Below, in pieces: positions 32,708 to 34,596 of a DNA stretch of 34,596 nucleotides; within the stretch, counting starts at the first letter, position 1; the number at the start of each line of letters is the position of its first letter. The notes below the pieces were generated by a model, which saw only the letters and a program-made list of their open reading frames with translations, searched no databases and was not told where the DNA came from. Origin of the DNA: an uncultured Collinsella sp. (GTDB lineage Bacteria; Actinomycetota; Coriobacteriia; Coriobacteriales; Coriobacteriaceae); assembly GCA_934643145.1 (NCBI GenBank), contig CAKUBM010000025.1, positions 1-34,596 on the forward strand, read 5' to 3'. A program made the position numbers and the translations under genes.

Positions 32708-32754
32708 ACGCCGGATGCTGGCGGGCACACCCGTCTTGCATCCGGCGTTTTATT
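32708..32754 (+). terminator. Terminator of the methionine aminopeptidase gene
   Basis: ACGCCGGATGC (32708-32718) pairs with GCATCCGGCGT (32738-32748), followed by TTTATTT. Confidence 0.9.
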
Positions 32755-32768
32755 TGAACGTTTTGCCT

Positions 32769-32809
32769 GATAAAACCTGCCAAAATAAACCTGTCCCTTT
32801 TTGGCAGGT
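32769..32809. repeat. Repeat family CCTGCCAAAATAAACCTGTCCC, copy 2 (perfect hairpin)
   Basis: ACCTGCCAAAA pairs with TTTTGGCAGGT around TAAACCTGTCCCT. The right arm ends 20 bases before the dehydrogenase start. Copy 1 is at 22860-22900. Confidence 0.85.
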
Positions 32810-32828
32810 CGACCGGAGAGGACTGACT

Positions 32829-33764
32829 GTGAACATCTTGGTTTTGCTGCCCGTCAACGATCGTCATCGCGCGATCCTTGAGTCGAGTGCTCCGGGCGAG
32901 GACTTTATCTATACGAGCGCCGACGCCGTCACACGCGAGCAGGTCGCCGATGCCGACGTCATCCTGGGTAACATCAATCCCGCCATGCTCACCGCATGCG
33001 AGCATCTCCAACTGCTGCAGCTGCAGAGCGCCGGCTATGACGATTACCTTGCCGCCGGCACCGTACCGGCCGAAGCAAAGCTCTCCTGCTCGGTGGGCGC
33101 CTACGGCCAGGCCGTGAGCGAGCACATGTTTGCCATGGTTCTTTCTATGATGAAGCGCCTGCCCAGCTACCAAGACTTGCAGCGTGAGCATCGCTGGGAG
33201 GACCTGGGTCCGGTCACCTCGCTCAAAAATGCCAATGTGCTGGTGCTGGGCGCGGGGGACATCGGCGGACACTTTGCCACGCTCTGCCGCAGCATGGGCG
33301 CACATGTCCGCGGCATCAAGCGCCATCCGAACGTCTACCCCATCGTGTTTGAGGACATGGACGGCATGGATGCTCTGCCCGAGCGCCTGGCCGAGGCCGA
33401 CATCGTCGCGTCCTTTATGCCCAGCACGCCCGAGACCCGCGGTCTGGCGAATGCCGAGTTCTTTGCCGCAATGAGGCCGGGTGCCTTCTTTGCCAACGGC
33501 GGTCGCGGCGACCTCGTGGTTGCCGACGACTTGGTTGCCGCCCTTGAGTCGGGGCACCTTGCCGGCGCCGCGGTCGACGTCACCGACCCCGAGCCGCTGC
33601 CGGCCAAGAGCCCGCTGTGGGATGCGCCCAACATGCTCATCACGCCGCACGTTTCCGGCTGGTTCCACCTAGAGGCTACGCTCAACAACGTAGTCGATAT
33701 CGCCGCCGAGAATCTACGCCATCTGCAAGCCGGCGAGACGCTGCGCTGCTGGATCGAGCATTAA
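32829..33764 (+). CDS. D-isomer specific 2-hydroxyacid dehydrogenase
   Basis: 311 residues from a GTG at 32829 with GGAGAGGA 7 bases upstream; the in-frame extension to 32715 runs through a terminator and a repeat and is not coding. The NAD(H)-binding motif is VLGAGDIGGHFATLCRSMGAHVRG. Catalytic residues are the Arg of ANGGRGDLVV, a Glu/Asp in the TDPEPLP region and the His in ITPHVSGWFH. It interconverts a 2-keto acid and its D-2-hydroxy acid in the cytoplasm. Its substrate is unknown; the N-terminal substrate domain is divergent. A D-2-hydroxy acid is also what 2-hydroxyacyl-CoA dehydratase systems use, but the two genes are 22 kb apart. Confidence 0.9.
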   Translation: MNILVLLPVNDRHRAILESSAPGEDFIYTSADAVTREQVADADVILGNINPAMLTACEHLQLLQLQSAGYDDYLAAGTVPAEAKLSCSVGAYGQAVSEHMFAMVLSMMKRLPSYQDLQREHRWEDLGPVTSLKNANVLVLGAGDIGGHFATLCRSMGAHVRGIKRHPNVYPIVFEDMDGMDALPERLAEADIVASFMPSTPETRGLANAEFFAAMRPGAFFANGGRGDLVVADDLVAALESGHLAGAAVDVTDPEPLPAKSPLWDAPNMLITPHVSGWFHLEATLNNVVDIAAENLRHLQAGETLRCWIEH

Positions 33765-33767
33765 TTT

Positions 33768-33795
33768 GTTCCGGCGTTCTACCGAACGCCGGAAC
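33768..33795 (+). terminator. Hairpin past the dehydrogenase gene
   Basis: GTTCCGGCGTTC (33768-33779) pairs perfectly with GAACGCCGGAAC (33784-33795), loop of 4. No T-tract follows, so it may be a stability hairpin. Confidence 0.6.
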
Positions 33796-33808
33796 TACTC
33801 GACGCTGC

Positions 33809-33906
33809 GAGCCCGCCAGAGCGGCAATCTGACGTTCAATCGTCGGGCATGGCCAAAAGGCCTATGCCCTCCTCTTTCACGTCACCTTGCTCGCTCTGGC
33901 GGGCTC
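33809..33906 (-). repeat. Structured intergenic element, copy 2 (possible RNA motif)
   Basis: Outer arms GAGCCCGCCAGAGC (33809-33822) and complement (33893-33906) are a perfect 14-base stem. Read on the minus strand, TGACGT pairs with ACGTCA around GAAAGAGGAG and CGACGATTGA, capped by a 23-base hairpin GGCATAGGCC-TTTT-GGCCATGCC. These loop strands are identical to copy 1 at 16113-16204. It lies between convergent genes. Confidence 0.75.
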
Positions 33907-33938
33907 TCGCTGACTTTTGTTCTACCTGTTAGGTCTTT

Positions 33939-34433
33939 TTATTGGAGCGATGCTAGGTAGTTTCTTGCGTTTTCGACGTTCATTGCTGCAACGGGCGCGT
34001 GCGAGCAGAGCTTAGCGTCGTTAGTGACCAAGAGGTCTGTTTTTACGCGCATCGCCGCCGCGATGATTAAATCGTCTTCATAATCGTTATGGAGCTCGCG
34101 CTGTTTGCTCGCCATCCATATGTCGCTCAGGTCACAGGGCACCGGCGTTGCAATTTGTGACAGCACGTCGAGACAGTCCCATGCAAGTGACGTCGCTGCG
34201 GCAGCGGCATCTTGAGAAAGCGAGCCATGCTCTCGTCGATACCATGCCTTGTGTTCACTCGAAATCAAATAGAACAGGTCCTTCGATGATGTTGCTGCAT
34301 ACAGCAGCTCAACCTGTACCGCACACGCATCGCGCAAAAAATCAATCGCCGCCGAGCGGCCGCGCCTTGAAGGAATGAAGTAATCAAGCCATACGTTGGT
34401 ATCGACCAAAATGCGTTTTGGGGCCTCACTCAT
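33939..34433 (-). CDS. PIN-domain ribonuclease, toxin of a type II toxin-antitoxin pair
   Basis: 164 residues from the ATG at 34433. A longer in-frame start at 34535 overlaps the antitoxin gene fully and is rejected. The PIN acidic residues are visible: Asp11 in ILVDTNVWLDYF, the acidic pair in HNDYEDDLIIAAA, and the Asp of DLLVTNDAKL. PIN toxins of the VapC type cleave tRNA or other RNA in the cytoplasm. The start overlaps the end of the upstream gene by 8 bases, the usual antitoxin-toxin coupling. The toxin is complete in this window. Confidence 0.85.
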   Translation of the reverse strand: MSEAPKRILVDTNVWLDYFIPSRRGRSAAIDFLRDACAVQVELLYAATSSKDLFYLISSEHKAWYRREHGSLSQDAAAAATSLAWDCLDVLSQIATPVPCDLSDIWMASKQRELHNDYEDDLIIAAAMRVKTDLLVTNDAKLCSHAPVAAMNVENARNYLASLQ

Positions 34434-34596
34434 ACAACCAGCCCATCTCCTCGCCATAGCGATCCGCATAGGCATTCCGTTTGAGCTCTTCATCGCCCGA
34501 GGGCTGCGCCTTAGCCAAGTCGATTCCCGACTCACGGCAGGCGGTGATAAACAGTTCTGAACCTTGATCGATGAGCTCGAGCTTGCGTTTGGCAGC
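34426..34596 (-). CDS. Probable antitoxin of the PIN toxin, 5' part outside the window
   Basis: 56 codons and a stop are visible from the right edge to TGA at 34426. It contains KRKLELIDQGSELFITACRE and ends RYGEEMGWLYE. The overlap with the toxin start (ATGAGTGA) shows coupling. The N-terminal DNA-binding part lies outside, so the antitoxin family cannot be named. Confidence 0.6.
   Translation of the reverse strand, partial: AAKRKLELIDQGSELFITACRESGIDLAKAQPSGDEELKRNAYADRYGEEMGWLYE

Noticed and set aside
32715..32828. N-terminal extension of the D-2-hydroxyacid dehydrogenase
   Set aside because: The frame is open but crosses a strong terminator and a repeat element. The GTG at 32829 has the ribosome binding site and begins the family's fold.
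31806..33668. Minus-strand frame of 620 codons
   Set aside because: It spans two well-defined plus-strand genes and the terminator between them; composition is that of an antisense shadow.
34434..34535. Longer start for the PIN toxin
   Set aside because: The extra residues overlap the antitoxin frame and carry no fold features; the ATG at 34433 overlaps the antitoxin stop as expected.

Overview
The window reads as chromosomal DNA from a high-GC, strictly anaerobic gut actinobacterium of the class Coriobacteriia, most likely Collinsella or a close relative. This is inferred from gene content and codon use: a giant 2-hydroxyacyl-CoA dehydratase activase-like protein, a CmpB-type membrane protein paired with an HD protein, a SEC-C methionine aminopeptidase, and Ala-rich surface proteins. 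No rRNA, tRNA or CRISPR array is visible.

Layout. At 1-2110 (minus) lies the 5' part of a secreted coiled-coil/CAP-domain surface protein with a G9 tract just after its signal peptide. A DUF389 membrane protein (2418-3557) follows. A frameshifted remnant, an AAC(3)-family acetyltransferase and a 3-hydroxyacyl-CoA dehydrogenase-like gene fill 3570-5811. From 6229 to 11742 a TetR regulator and the 1596-residue tandem activase form a two-gene operon. The stretch 11743-12590 is dense in palindromes and holds a 41-residue membrane peptide gene facing a predicted small antisense RNA, a candidate type I toxin-antitoxin locus. Next come a Cof-type HAD phosphatase, an MFS exporter broken by one in-frame stop with its TetR regulator and paired operators, and an amt-glnK ammonium operon (15658-17486). 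A CmpB-like/HD pair, a divergent DXS-like enzyme, an 81-bp-period hairpin array and an iron alcohol dehydrogenase follow.

From 23016 to 26441 is a complete polar amino-acid ABC importer (lipoprotein, two permeases, ATPase), followed by a class I glutamine-amidotransferase-like hydrolase (peptidase C26). Then come an Hpt protein with a sensor-less GGDEF/REC/HD-GYP protein, an alpha/beta hydrolase, a radical SAM protein, SEC-C methionine aminopeptidase, a D-2-hydroxyacid dehydrogenase and, at the right edge, a PIN toxin with a truncated antitoxin.

Functional themes are nitrogen and amino-acid acquisition (amt-glnK, ABC importer, C26 hydrolase), anaerobic radical and FeS enzymology, and two toxin-antitoxin candidates. 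Intergenic space is unusually rich in long perfect inverted repeats of at least seven sequence families. Two copies of one family share invariant internal loops and covarying stems, which suggests a structured RNA or a REP-like element. Three genes are lost or damaged by small lesions (a 13-bp duplication, one nonsense codon) or cut by the window edge.
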